From: Williamsia muralis | GTDB lineage: Bacteria > Actinomycetota > Actinomycetes > Mycobacteriales > Mycobacteriaceae | NCBI RefSeq assembly: GCF_002735905.1 | Contig: NZ_PEBD01000008.1 | Span: forward strand, 930,001 to 994,000 | Direction of reading: 5' to 3' | DNA length: 64,000 nt | Translations under genes and position numbers: made by a program | Shown here: piece by piece, positions 1 to 8,155 of the stretch | Layout of the letters: the number at the start of each line of letters is the position of its first letter | How positions within the stretch are numbered: position 1 is the first letter of the stretch | Notes under the pieces: model-generated | Database searches by the model: none | Told to the model about the DNA's origin: nothing | The model's input: the letters and a program-made list of their open reading frames with translations, nothing else

Positions 1-1
1 C

Positions 2-466
2 GTGCCCGAGCAGGTCGCTCAGGTGGTCGCCGACTATGAATCGGCGTTCGAGGTGCAGGGCCGTCATCTACGGGCTGGAGGGGTCGGGCAGTGCGCGGCC
101 CGGGTCACCCCCACCCGACTGCGGGAGGCCTTGAGCGTGCTCGTCGACAACGCGCTGCACCACGGGGCCGGGGATTGCTGGGTGGACACGCGAGAGTTGC
201 CCGGCAGCCGCATGATCCGGGTGTCGGTGTCCGACGAGGGTCAGGGGATCAGCGACAAGAGTGCGCCCCACGTGTTCCAGCGCGGCTACTCCGAGGGTGG
301 GTCGAGTGGGGTGGGTCTGCCGCTTGCCCGCGCACTGATCGAAGCCGACGGCGGCCGTCTGGATCTGCTGCAGCGGCGTCCGGCGACCTTTGCGATCGTG
401 GTTCCGCGACATGACACGGATGATGCGGCCCGATCCAGGAGGACCGGTCACAGCGAGCCCCGCTGA
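2..466 (+). CDS. Sensor histidine kinase, C-terminal ATPase part (5' truncated)
   Basis: This is the last 154 residues of a histidine kinase; the frame is open to the window edge, so the sensor and dimerisation parts lie upstream. Visible is a GHKL ATPase domain: N box VDNALHHG, G1 box DEGQGIS, and G2 box GVGLPLARALIEADGG followed by a final strand. The domain would bind ATP and phosphorylate the kinase's own histidine. It ends 17 bp before the convergent GtrA-type gene. The sensed signal cannot be inferred, and the partner regulator is outside the window. Confidence 0.88.
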   Translation: MPEQVAQVVADYESAFEVQGRHLRAGGVGQCAARVTPTRLREALSVLVDNALHHGAGDCWVDTRELPGSRMIRVSVSDEGQGISDKSAPHVFQRGYSEGGSSGVGLPLARALIEADGGRLDLLQRRPATFAIVVPRHDTDDAARSRRTGHSEPR

Positions 467-482
467 TGGCGCGCGGCGCTGG

Positions 483-1097
483 TCAGGTGTGACCGAGTTC
501 CTCGTCGGCGAGTTCGTCCTGTGCCCGTTGGTCCTGTGTCCGTCCGTCTTTTGGCCGTGCGAGACCCTCGCGATCGTCGTCCGGACGCAGTACCGAGGCG
601 TCGACCGCGGCCGCGAGATCGGATTCGGGGAAGGCGAAGCGCCGTAGGGCCCAGAAGCGGAATGCCATCTGGAGCAGATTGCCGATGATGTAACCGAGGA
701 TGAAGTCGATTATCACCAGCTTGGTGACATCGACCGAACTGCGGATGTCGAACAGGTTGTTCGCCACGAACAACGGCGCGGCCTGGAGAACCACTCCGAC
801 CCCGCTGATCGCGAAGAAGAGGAACGCCTCGTGGTGGGTTTCGCGGCCACCGCGGTTCTTGAACGCCCACTCGCGGTTGAGGATGTAGCTGACGATGGTG
901 GCGAGCACACCGGAGATGACCTTGGCGATGACGGGTTTGGTCTCGAGGATCGTCAGGCTCAGCGAGTAGAAGATCGCCATGTCCAGGATCATCATCGAGC
1001 CACCGATGATGGCGAACTTGATGAGCTCATGGTGACGCATTACCAGCGCTCTCAGCGGCGCAGGCATACGGGCCATGAGCCCATCGGTGAGTGACAC
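483..1097 (-). CDS. GtrA-family membrane protein
   Basis: A 204-residue protein with four predicted membrane helices and the GtrA core (ILNREWAFKNRGG between helices 2 and 3). GtrA proteins are thought to help move polyprenyl-linked sugars across the membrane; M. tuberculosis Rv3277, beside purK, is the apparent ortholog and acts around arabinogalactan building. The frame is open further upstream to 1283, but I place the start at GTG 1097: it gives the usual mycobacterial N-terminus and lies 8 nt after a -10 hexamer TAGACT, which would make the mRNA leaderless. The hydrophilic C-terminal tail of about 45 residues is rich in Asp, Arg and Gln. It is divergent from purK. Confidence 0.88.
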   Translation of the reverse strand: MSLTDGLMARMPAPLRALVMRHHELIKFAIIGGSMMILDMAIFYSLSLTILETKPVIAKVISGVLATIVSYILNREWAFKNRGGRETHHEAFLFFAISGVGVVLQAAPLFVANNLFDIRSSVDVTKLVIIDFILGYIIGNLLQMAFRFWALRRFAFPESDLAAAVDASVLRPDDDREGLARPKDGRTQDQRAQDELADEELGHT

Positions 1098-1105
1098 AAG
1101 GATGG

Positions 1106-1125
1106 AGTCTACGAAACAAGTTCGT
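1106..1125 (-). promoter_or_regulatory. GtrA-gene promoter with inverted repeat
   Basis: On the minus strand TAGACT (1111-1106) ends 8 nt before the GTG start at 1097, the geometry of a leaderless mycobacterial promoter. Just upstream is an inverted repeat ACGAA-N5-TTCGT (1111-1125), a possible regulator site. Confidence 0.45.
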
Positions 1126-1152
1126 CCAGAAACCAATCCCGGCACGTCCCGG

Positions 1153-1186
1153 CGCCTCCCGTGTCGTCCGATCGACGCCTCCCGTG
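1153..1186 (+). repeat. 11-bp direct repeat upstream of purK
   Basis: CGCCTCCCGTG occurs at 1153-1163 and exactly again at 1176-1186, a 23-bp period (about two helical turns), ending 15 bp before the purK start. It may be a tandem regulator site; the factor is unknown. Confidence 0.4.
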
Positions 1187-1201
1187 ACACGATGGATAGC
1201 C

Positions 1202-2533
1202 GTGACGAGTGATCCGACCCCTGCCTCGACGGCACCCGTGCCCGTTGTTCCCACGGCCTCCGATTCGGCAGTCCCACCTGCACCGGCGTCGCCGGAGGCC
1301 AGTCGTGACGTAGCTGCCCCGGGGATGCCCGTGGTCACCATGATCGGCGGCGGTCAGCTGGCGCGCATGACCCATCAGGCCGCCATCGCATTGGGGCAGC
1401 GTCTGCGTGTCCTGGCGGCATCCGCCGACGAACCGGCGGCCCAGGTCAGCCCCGATGTGGTGTTCGGCAGCCACAACAGCCTCGACGACCTCCGCGTTGC
1501 GGCGCGTGGCAGCCACGCACTGACCTTCGACCACGAGCACGTGCCGATCGAGCACCTCGAGGTGCTGGTCGGTGAGGGCGTGAGTGTGCTTCCTCCGCCG
1601 AGTGCGCTGATCTTTGCCCAGGACAAGCTCGCCATGCGGCGGCGCCTCGCCGACTTCGGCGCGCCCATTCCCGCGTACGCCGAATTGCCTCAGGACAACC
1701 CCATGGAGGCGCTCATCGAGTTCGGTGAGCAACATCACTGGCAGGTGGTTCTCAAAACCATCCGCGGCGGCTATGACGGACGCGGGGTGTGGCTGGTCGA
1801 CAGTCGCGAGGAGGCACTCGAGGCGCTCGCGGCGGCACCAGCGGGTTCGTCCCTGATGGTCGAGCAGAGGATCGCGCTGCGTCGCGAGCTGTCGGCGATG
1901 GTGGGACGCTCGCCGTTCGGCCAGGGCGCCGTGTGGCCGGTGGTGGAAACGGTGCAACGCAAAGGACAGTGCGCCGTGGTGATCGCGCCGGCACCGAACC
2001 TGTCGGAAGAGACGGCAACCTCGGCGCAGCGACTCGCGTTGTCGCTGGCCGATGAGCTGGGTGTGGTCGGGGTGATGGCGGTCGAGCTGTTCGAGACCAC
2101 CGATGGCTCGCTCTTGGTGAACGAGCTGGCGATGAGACCGCACAACAGCGGTCACTGGTCCATGGACGGCAGTGTCACCGGCCAGTTCGAACAGCACCTG
2201 CGTGCTGTCCTCGACTACCCGCTGGGCGACACCGGAACGCGGGCCCCTGTCACCGTAATGGCCAACATCCTCGGTGCGGCGAAGGCTCCGGTCATGTCGA
2301 TGGACGAGCGGCTGCACCATTTGTTCGCACGCATTCCGCAGGCGAAGGTGCATCTGTACGGCAAGGGAGAACGCCCCGACCGCAAGATCGGACACGTGAA
2401 CGTATTGGGATCGGCGGCCGGCAACGTGGACGACCCCGAGCATGTGGCGCACGTGCGGGAGATCGCGGAACGGGCGGCACACTGGATGTCGCACGCGGAG
2501 TGGACCGACGGATGGGATGTGCACGGTGAGTGA
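1202..2533 (+). CDS. purK: N5-carboxyaminoimidazole ribonucleotide synthase
   Basis: PurK converts AIR, bicarbonate and ATP to N5-CAIR, the step before PurE in de novo purine synthesis. It is an ATP-grasp enzyme: an N-terminal nucleotide-binding motif (GGGQLARM), a central ATP-grasp domain with QDKLAMR and GGYDGRGVW, and the metal/ATP end motif ([14 protein letters not shown]). The frame opens at 1091, but I use GTG 1202 (443 residues) because earlier starts would overlap the divergent gene's promoter; M. tuberculosis PurK is of similar length. About 35 residues rich in Pro, Ala and Ser precede the fold. It overlaps purE by 8 nt, so the two are translated together. Confidence 0.95.
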   Translation: MTSDPTPASTAPVPVVPTASDSAVPPAPASPEASRDVAAPGMPVVTMIGGGQLARMTHQAAIALGQRLRVLAASADEPAAQVSPDVVFGSHNSLDDLRVAARGSHALTFDHEHVPIEHLEVLVGEGVSVLPPPSALIFAQDKLAMRRRLADFGAPIPAYAELPQDNPMEALIEFGEQHHWQVVLKTIRGGYDGRGVWLVDSREEALEALAAAPAGSSLMVEQRIALRRELSAMVGRSPFGQGAVWPVVETVQRKGQCAVVIAPAPNLSEETATSAQRLALSLADELGVVGVMAVELFETTDGSLLVNELAMRPHNSGHWSMDGSVTGQFEQHLRAVLDYPLGDTGTRAPVTVMANILGAAKAPVMSMDERLHHLFARIPQAKVHLYGKGERPDRKIGHVNVLGSAAGNVDDPEHVAHVREIAERAAHWMSHAEWTDGWDVHGE

Positions 2534-3062
2534 GAACGGCGAAGGTTCGGGTAACCGGCCACCGGGCCCGCGGGTCGGCCTGATCATGGGCAGCGACTCG
2601 GATTGGCCGACGATGGAGGCCGCGGCGGAGGCCCTCGCCGAGTTCGGGGTCAGATTCGAAGTGGGTGTCGTCTCCGCGCACCGAACACCTCAGCGCATGC
2701 TCGACTATGCGAAAGAGGCTGCCGGGCGCGGACTCTCGGTCATCATCGCGGGTGCAGGCGGAGCGGCCCACCTACCGGGCATGGTGGCCTCGGCAACGCC
2801 ACTACCGGTGATCGGTGTTCCGGTGCCCCTCAAATACCTCGACGGCATGGATTCGCTTCTGTCGATCGTGCAGATGCCCGCCGGGGTGCCGGTGGCGACT
2901 GTGTCGGTGGGTGGCGCACGTAATGCTGGTCTGTTGGCGGTGCGCATCCTGGCGGCGGCCGACCCGGGACTGCGAGCGCAGATGGAACGCTTTCAGGCCG
3001 ACCTGTCGGACATGGTTCTCGCGAAAGATCAGGCTTTGCAGCAGAAACTTCTCGGAGGCTAG
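2526..3062 (+). CDS. purE: N5-carboxyaminoimidazole ribonucleotide mutase
   Basis: PurE (class I) rearranges N5-CAIR to CAIR after PurK. The 178-residue protein carries the family motifs MGSDSDW, VSAHRTP with the catalytic histidine, and [10 protein letters not shown] that closes the active site. I use GTG 2526, which overlaps the purK stop by 8 nt; ATG 2517 is an equally open alternative adding three residues. The stop codon shares the palindrome CTAG with the stop of the convergent downstream gene. Confidence 0.95.
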   Translation: MSENGEGSGNRPPGPRVGLIMGSDSDWPTMEAAAEALAEFGVRFEVGVVSAHRTPQRMLDYAKEAAGRGLSVIIAGAGGAAHLPGMVASATPLPVIGVPVPLKYLDGMDSLLSIVQMPAGVPVATVSVGGARNAGLLAVRILAAADPGLRAQMERFQADLSDMVLAKDQALQQKLLGG

Positions 3063-3892
3063 CTGCTGGCGTCGACCAGTAGTTTACGCCGGAAGAGGTC
3101 GAGGACCTCGTCGAGAGCGGCTCTGGTGGGCTGGCCCGGTTCGTCGATCAGGTGCTCGGTGAGCGGCGAGTGTGGTGGCATCGGGGACGGGCCCGCGGCG
3201 TCGTCGTCTATCTCGATGGCCACGAAGGCGTCGCCCAATTCTCTGCGTAGGTAGTCGAACCGGGCAGCGGGTGAGAGCTTGTCTTTCCTGAACCGGACGC
3301 CCATCACTTCCAGACCCGCGGCGCACCGCCCTTTGACAACCGCGAGATCGTCGGGCGAGATGTCGATGTTCGCCGCGCCGACCGGCCGAAACGGCATGGA
3401 GGGCTGGGCGAGCACAGGGGCCAGGAGTCGGTCGTCCGCGGCCATCGCGAGGGCGAATCCGCCGGTGAAACACATCCCGATGGCGCCGACACCCGGGCCA
3501 CCGCACCGCTCGTGCTCGTCGGCGGCCAGTGCCCGCAGCCAGGTCACCACAGGTGACGACTTCCCCGTGGCGAGGACTGTGAACTCGCGGCTGATGCAGG
3601 TCGGGACCAGAACCGAGGTCAGGACCCCGACGGATTTGAGATACCCCAGGTTGTCCGGCATGGGGTCGAGGCCGTCGACCCCGAACAGGCTGGGGACCAC
3701 AGCAGTGCACCCGATGTCGGACACCTTGCGAGCGAAGTTCAGCACCTTCGGCGTGATTCCCGGCATCTCCGCGATGACAACCACGGCCGGCCCCTCGCCT
3801 CGCCGGTAGATCGTGCGCGTCTTGCCGGAATGGGTGAACTCGGCGCGGTCGAAGTCGGCGAGTTCTGTTTCGGGCGACTGTTTGGGGGTCAT
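3059..3892 (-). CDS. Dienelactone hydrolase family protein
   Basis: An alpha/beta hydrolase of 277 residues. The nucleophile elbow is GMCFTGG, so the nucleophile is cysteine as in dienelactone hydrolases rather than serine; a downstream Asp and a C-terminal HSPLTEH segment could complete the triad. The substrate is unknown and a role in aromatic degradation is not supported by neighbours. I choose ATG 3892 because GAGGAAG stands just before it; ATG 3925 would add 11 residues. It converges on purE, overlapping by 4 nt at the stops, and is divergent from fadE25. Confidence 0.8.
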   Translation of the reverse strand: MTPKQSPETELADFDRAEFTHSGKTRTIYRRGEGPAVVVIAEMPGITPKVLNFARKVSDIGCTAVVPSLFGVDGLDPMPDNLGYLKSVGVLTSVLVPTCISREFTVLATGKSSPVVTWLRALAADEHERCGGPGVGAIGMCFTGGFALAMAADDRLLAPVLAQPSMPFRPVGAANIDISPDDLAVVKGRCAAGLEVMGVRFRKDKLSPAARFDYLRRELGDAFVAIEIDDDAAGPSPMPPHSPLTEHLIDEPGQPTRAALDEVLDLFRRKLLVDASS

Positions 3893-3971
3893 GGCTTCCT
3901 CACTGGCAAGGCGGGTGCGACTCATCGTCAGGCTAGCGTCTGCAGCGGCCGGGCACGGCCCTGTCTTTCCG

Positions 3972-4011
3972 GTTACCCGTGAGTAACTCCGGGGCGCGCA
4001 AGTATTAGGAT
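3972..4011 (+). promoter_or_regulatory. fadE25 promoter with palindromic operator
   Basis: A palindrome GTTAC-N6-GTAAC (3972-3987, with an extra inner C-G pair) lies where the -35 element would be for the -10 hexamer TAGGAT (4006-4011). Transcription would begin near 4018, and GAGGAG precedes the ATG at 4057. A repressor bound at the palindrome would block the promoter; I cannot name it. Confidence 0.45.
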
Positions 4012-4056
4012 CGACGGGAAGAACCGAGTTTTCTGGCGGATACGAGGAGTGTTCTG

Positions 4057-5217
4057 ATGGCCGGCAACCCCGATTTTGATCTGTTCAAGCTCGGTGAAGA
4101 GCACGACGAGTTACGTGCGGCGATTCGGGCTCTGTCGGAGAAGGAGATCGAGCCGCACGCTGCTGATGTGGATGAGAACTCCCGCTTTCCCGAGGAGGCG
4201 TTGGCGGCGTTGACGGCGTCAGGGTTCAACGCGATCCATGTGCCCGAGGAGTACGACGGTCAGGGTGGTGACTCAGTGGCGGCGTGCATCGTGATCGAAG
4301 AGGTTGCGCGCGTGGATGCGTCGGCGTCGTTGATCCCGGCGGTCAACAAGTTGGGCACCATGGGCTTGATCTTGAAGGGCTCTGAGGAACTCAAGCAGCA
4401 GGTGTTGCCGTCGATCGCGTCGGGGGAGGCGATGGCCTCGTATGCGTTGTCCGAGCGTGAGGCCGGGTCGGATGCGGCGGCGATGAAGACCCGGGCCCGG
4501 GAAGAGGGCGACAACTGGGTGCTCAACGGTTCCAAGTGCTGGATCACCAACGGCGGGAAGTCGAGCTGGTACACGGTGATGGCGGTGACCGACCCAGAGA
4601 AGGGCGCCAACGGTATTTCCTCGTTCATGGTCCACAAGGATGATCCCGGGTTCACGGTGGGTCCGTTGGAGAAGAAGCTGGGTATCAAGGGTTCGCCGAC
4701 GGCGGAGTTGTATTTCGAGGACTGCACCATTCCTGGGGATCGGATCATCGGGGCGCCGGGCACCGGCTTCAAAACGGCGCTTGAAACCCTGGATCACACG
4801 CGTCCGACGATCGGTGCTCAGGCTTTGGGTATTGCGCAGGGCGCCCTGGATCAGACGATCGCCTATGTCAAGGAGCGCAAGCAGTTCGGTAAGTCGATCA
4901 GCTCGTTTCAGGGTGTGGAGTTCATGTTGGCGGACATGGCGATGAAGATCGAGGCTGCTCGGTTGATGGTGTACACCTCGGCTGCGCGGGCTGAGCGTGG
5001 GGAGAAGAACTTGGGGTTCATCTCCGCAGCGTCGAAGTGCTTCGCCTCCGACGTGGCCATGCAGGTCACCACGGACGCGGTGCAGTTGTTCGGTGGGTAT
5101 GGGTACACCCGCGACTTCCCCGTCGAGCGGATGATGCGCGATGCCAAGATCACCCAAATCTACGAAGGCACCAACCAGATCCAGCGAGTGGTGATGTCAC
5201 GCGCACTACTGCGCTGA
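4057..5217 (+). CDS. fadE25: Acyl-CoA dehydrogenase
   Basis: A flavin-dependent acyl-CoA dehydrogenase of 386 residues, the usual length, catalysing alpha,beta-desaturation of acyl-CoA. Signatures present are YALSEREAGSDAAAM and QLFGGYGYTRDFPVERMMRD; the segment QIYEGTNQIQR contains the catalytic-base glutamate typical of short-chain enzymes. The neighbour order purK-purE-(x)-fadE25 matches M. tuberculosis Rv3274c-Rv3276c, which supports the symbol. It has its own promoter and is followed by a strong GC hairpin. Leucine is mostly encoded by TTG, whereas flanking genes prefer CTG and CTC. Confidence 0.93.
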   Translation: MAGNPDFDLFKLGEEHDELRAAIRALSEKEIEPHAADVDENSRFPEEALAALTASGFNAIHVPEEYDGQGGDSVAACIVIEEVARVDASASLIPAVNKLGTMGLILKGSEELKQQVLPSIASGEAMASYALSEREAGSDAAAMKTRAREEGDNWVLNGSKCWITNGGKSSWYTVMAVTDPEKGANGISSFMVHKDDPGFTVGPLEKKLGIKGSPTAELYFEDCTIPGDRIIGAPGTGFKTALETLDHTRPTIGAQALGIAQGALDQTIAYVKERKQFGKSISSFQGVEFMLADMAMKIEAARLMVYTSAARAERGEKNLGFISAASKCFASDVAMQVTTDAVQLFGGYGYTRDFPVERMMRDAKITQIYEGTNQIQRVVMSRALLR

Positions 5218-5247
5218 CCCACGTCAGAAATCCTCCCGCGGTCTGAT

Positions 5248-5267
5248 GCCCGGGCACCCGCCCGGGC
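5248..5267 (+). terminator. GC-rich hairpin after fadE25
   Basis: GCCCGGGC (5248-5255), loop ACCC, GCCCGGGC (5260-5267): a perfect 8-bp stem 30 bp after the fadE25 stop. There is no T tract, as is common for actinobacterial terminators. It also covers the -35 region of the next gene's promoter. Confidence 0.5.
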
Positions 5268-5269
5268 GC

Positions 5270-5275
5270 TAGATT
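5270..5275 (+). promoter_or_regulatory. -10 element of the histidine kinase operon
   Basis: TAGATT ends exactly 7 nt before ATG 5283, which predicts a leaderless transcript. It decides that start over the upstream TTG at 5274. Confidence 0.5.
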
Positions 5276-5282
5276 GACGAAC

Positions 5283-6500
5283 ATGGACTTCCAGCGGATC
5301 TTGCAGCGCTGGAACCGCTTCGCCGAACCGCGTCGGCTGCTGCTCGACTCGTTGCTGGCCGCGGCGCTGGCGCTGCTCAGCGTCGTTCCCGAACTGTGGG
5401 AACACATGGGTACTCCGCTCGTGTGGCGTATCGCGATCGGCACAATCGTCTGTGTCGCCGTCGCGTTCCGCCGGACCCGCCCCGACGTCTCCGGTCTCGT
5501 CATCGCTGCTGCGGCCTTCGCGCATCTGGCGGTCGACGAAAGACTCAGTCCAGCGGTGATGGTGACCGCAGTGATCAGTATCTACTCGATGGCCGCCTAC
5601 GGCTCGACACGAGGCACCCAAGCCGCATTGGCCCTTGGCCTCGTCGGTTGTGTGCTGTCGTCCGGACGCCTGTACTCCGCAGCCGACGACACGGCCGCGT
5701 ATGAGTTCACCGCGCCTGGAGCGGTGAGCTTGGGTGTCATCGCCGTCGGCATCTGGGCCACCGGGATGTTGCGGCGCACGCGACTTCGGGAAGTGCAGGG
5801 ACTACGGGAGCGGGCCCGCCTGCTGGAACTCGAACGGGCACAGGAAGCCGAGATCGCCGCCATCGGCGAACGCACCCGGATCGCGCGCGAGATGCACGAC
5901 ATCATCGCGCACACGCTGACGGTGGTGATCGCGCAGGCGGATGGCGGCCGTTATGCGGCGCAACAGGATCCGGCGCAGGCCGTCAAGGCGCTGGCCACCA
6001 TCGCCGACAACGGGCGCCAGGCCCTCGCCGACATGCGGTCGCTGCTGGGGGTGCTGCGTGACGACGGGCCACGCGAGATACGGGCGGTGCCAGGCATCGC
6101 CGACATCCCCGAACTCGTGGAGTCCGTGCGGGCCGGGGGTTTGCCGGTTCGACTGGACTCTTGTGGTTCCGCTCGCGACGTTTCGGTGGGATGCGGACTG
6201 ACCGCCTATCGAATCGTGCAGGAATCGCTCACCAACATCCTCAAACACGCGGGGCTCGGAGCCTCCGCGGACGTCGGGTTGCACTGGCAGAGCGATGAAT
6301 TGACGATCATCGTCACCGATGACGGTCGAGGGGTCGCCCCTACCATCGGTGATGGCGAGCTGCGTCCGGCCGGCGGAAAGGGGTTGCTGGGCATGCGCGA
6401 ACGCGCCGAACTACATGGTGGGACGCTGCAGGCCGGCCCCCGTGACGACGGACCCGGATACCGTGTTCGCGCGTCGCTGCCCACCGGGGAGGTTCGATGA
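5283..6500 (+). CDS. NarL-type two-component sensor histidine kinase
   Basis: A membrane kinase of 405 residues. About five hydrophobic helices fill residues 20-165 with short loops, so the sensor probably works inside the membrane. A helical linker leads to a HisKA_3 dimerisation domain with phospho-acceptor His205 (REMHD) and a C-terminal ATPase domain (VTDDGRGV, GKGLLGMRERAEL). The gene overlaps the response regulator by 4 nt (ATGA) and is followed by an ABC exporter pair, so the likely output is that exporter. The signal is unknown; cell-wall-active compounds are a reasonable guess from similar modules. Confidence 0.9.
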   Translation: MDFQRILQRWNRFAEPRRLLLDSLLAAALALLSVVPELWEHMGTPLVWRIAIGTIVCVAVAFRRTRPDVSGLVIAAAAFAHLAVDERLSPAVMVTAVISIYSMAAYGSTRGTQAALALGLVGCVLSSGRLYSAADDTAAYEFTAPGAVSLGVIAVGIWATGMLRRTRLREVQGLRERARLLELERAQEAEIAAIGERTRIAREMHDIIAHTLTVVIAQADGGRYAAQQDPAQAVKALATIADNGRQALADMRSLLGVLRDDGPREIRAVPGIADIPELVESVRAGGLPVRLDSCGSARDVSVGCGLTAYRIVQESLTNILKHAGLGASADVGLHWQSDELTIIVTDDGRGVAPTIGDGELRPAGGKGLLGMRERAELHGGTLQAGPRDDGPGYRVRASLPTGEVR

Positions 6501-7231
6501 CCGAGGTGATCCGGGTAGCGCTTGTCGATGACCAGGCGCTGGTACGTGCGGGTTTCGGAATGGTCATCGATTCGCAGGCCGACATGACGGTGGTGCTCGA
6601 GGCATCCGACGGTGCCGCAGCCGTGGAGACTCTGCGCCGAACCCCCGCCGACGTGGTGCTCATGGATGTCCAGATGCCAGGCGTCGACGGCATCGCGGCG
6701 ACCAGGCAACTGCTCGCCGAGCAGGAAACGGGTGGGTCAGGGCAGCAGGGTGTCCCGAAAGTCCTGGTACTCACGACGTTCGACACCGACGAGTACCTGC
6801 TGGCCGCAATCTCCGCTGGTGCCAGCGGGTTCCTGCTCAAGGACGCACAACCGGAAGAGCTCTTGGCCGCGATCCGAACGGTTCATGCCGGTGACGCCGT
6901 GATCGCGCCGCGGTCCACCCGACGCCTGCTGACCCACGTGGCGGGAACCGCCGCGATGCCGACGCCGCCCGCGCCTGCCGGCCACGCCACCGTGGTGCCC
7001 GACCTCGTCGATCCGCTGACCCCCCGGGAGACAGAGGTGTTGCGGGCCATCGCCGTCGGGATGACCAATGGCGAGATCGCCGCGGACTTTCATCTGTCCC
7101 TCGCCACGGTCAAGACGCATGTCGGCCGGGTGCTCACCAAGACAGGGTCCCGCGACCGTGTGCAGGTCGTGTTGTTCGCCTTCCGTACCGGGATGATCGG
7201 GATCGACGACATCCTCACCCTCCACCGGTAG
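6497..7231 (+). CDS. NarL/LuxR-family response regulator
   Basis: A receiver domain with phospho-acceptor Asp57 (VVLMDVQMPG), the conserved Lys in GFLLKDAQPEELL, and a C-terminal LuxR-type helix-turn-helix (LTPRETEVLRAIAVGMTNGEIA, then KTHVGRVLTKTG). It is 244 residues, longer than usual because of a Pro/Ala-rich linker near residue 155. The start overlaps the kinase stop, so it is the cognate partner. It probably activates the ABC genes that begin 165 bp downstream. Confidence 0.92.
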   Translation: MTEVIRVALVDDQALVRAGFGMVIDSQADMTVVLEASDGAAAVETLRRTPADVVLMDVQMPGVDGIAATRQLLAEQETGGSGQQGVPKVLVLTTFDTDEYLLAAISAGASGFLLKDAQPEELLAAIRTVHAGDAVIAPRSTRRLLTHVAGTAAMPTPPAPAGHATVVPDLVDPLTPRETEVLRAIAVGMTNGEIAADFHLSLATVKTHVGRVLTKTGSRDRVQVVLFAFRTGMIGIDDILTLHR

Positions 7232-7396
7232 GTTCCTCTTCTCGTCCTGGAGGACCACGCCGGGTACGGAGGGTCATCCCGGGGGCTGACCGGAAGGGCT
7301 GCAGATGTCGGCCCGCACGTCGATGTGTCGACCTCCTGATCCGAAATAGGTTTGTGCCACAACGCAAGTCGGCGTGTGACACGAGAGGTGGGGCCA

Positions 7397-8155
7397 ATGT
7401 CAGATCCATACGCGGCAAGGACCATTGCATTACAGAAGACATACGGGCACGGCGACGCGGCGGTTCATGCGCTGCGTGATGTGAGCGTGGACATCCCCGT
7501 CGGCAGGTTCACGGCCATCATGGGGCCGTCGGGGTCCGGCAAGTCGACGCTGATGCACTGTCTCGCGGGACTGGACACCGCAACGGCGGGAACGGTGTTG
7601 ATCGGGGACACCGATCTGTCGCGATGCAACGATTCTCAGCGGACCCGGTTGCGGCGTCGAGAGCTGGGTTTTGTCTTCCAATCGTTCAACCTGTTGCCGG
7701 TGCTGACCGCACGGGCCAACATCCTGCTCCCGCTCACCCTAGATCGGCGATCTCCAGACGAGCTGTGGTTCGACGAACTGGTGGCGGTGCTGGGGATCGG
7801 GGATCGGCTGGACCACAAGCCGGGCGAATTGTCCGGCGGACAGCAGCAACGCGTCGCGATCGCCCGGGCGTTGCTCGGCAGGCCGCGACTCATCCTCGCC
7901 GACGAACCGACCGGCAACCTCGACAGCAAGTCGGGCGCGCAGGTGCTGTCGCTGCTGCAGAACAGTAGCCGCCGCATCGGCCAGACCATCGTGATGGTGA
8001 CCCACGACCCTGTGGCAGCGGGCTATTGCGACCAGGTGCTGGTGATGGCCGACGGCGGGATGGTGGACCGAATCCTCGCGCCCACAGCAGATTCTGTGTT
8101 GGCAGCGATGCGTGGTCACGGCTCCGATCAGGTCTCTGTGGGTGACCCACGATGA
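7397..8155 (+). CDS. ABC transporter ATP-binding protein, MacB/LolD type
   Basis: A 252-residue ATPase with Walker A GPSGSGKST (about residue 43), Q loop FQSFNLLP, signature LSGGQQQRVAIARALL and Walker B LILADEPTGNLDS, all typical of the MacB/FtsE/LolD group. ATG 7397 is chosen because GAGGTGGGG precedes it; the frame is open from 7352. The stop overlaps the start of the permease (ATGA), so together they form one exporter or mechanotransmission complex, placed directly after a two-component system. The substrate is not evident. Confidence 0.92.
   Translation: MSDPYAARTIALQKTYGHGDAAVHALRDVSVDIPVGRFTAIMGPSGSGKSTLMHCLAGLDTATAGTVLIGDTDLSRCNDSQRTRLRRRELGFVFQSFNLLPVLTARANILLPLTLDRRSPDELWFDELVAVLGIGDRLDHKPGELSGGQQQRVAIARALLGRPRLILADEPTGNLDSKSGAQVLSLLQNSSRRIGQTIVMVTHDPVAAGYCDQVLVMADGGMVDRILAPTADSVLAAMRGHGSDQVSVGDPR

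Noticed and set aside
7319-7334. Small inverted repeat GTCGA-TGTG-TCGAC before the ABC genes
   Set aside because: Short arms made of common GC-rich words, with no promoter element at a sensible distance; likely chance.
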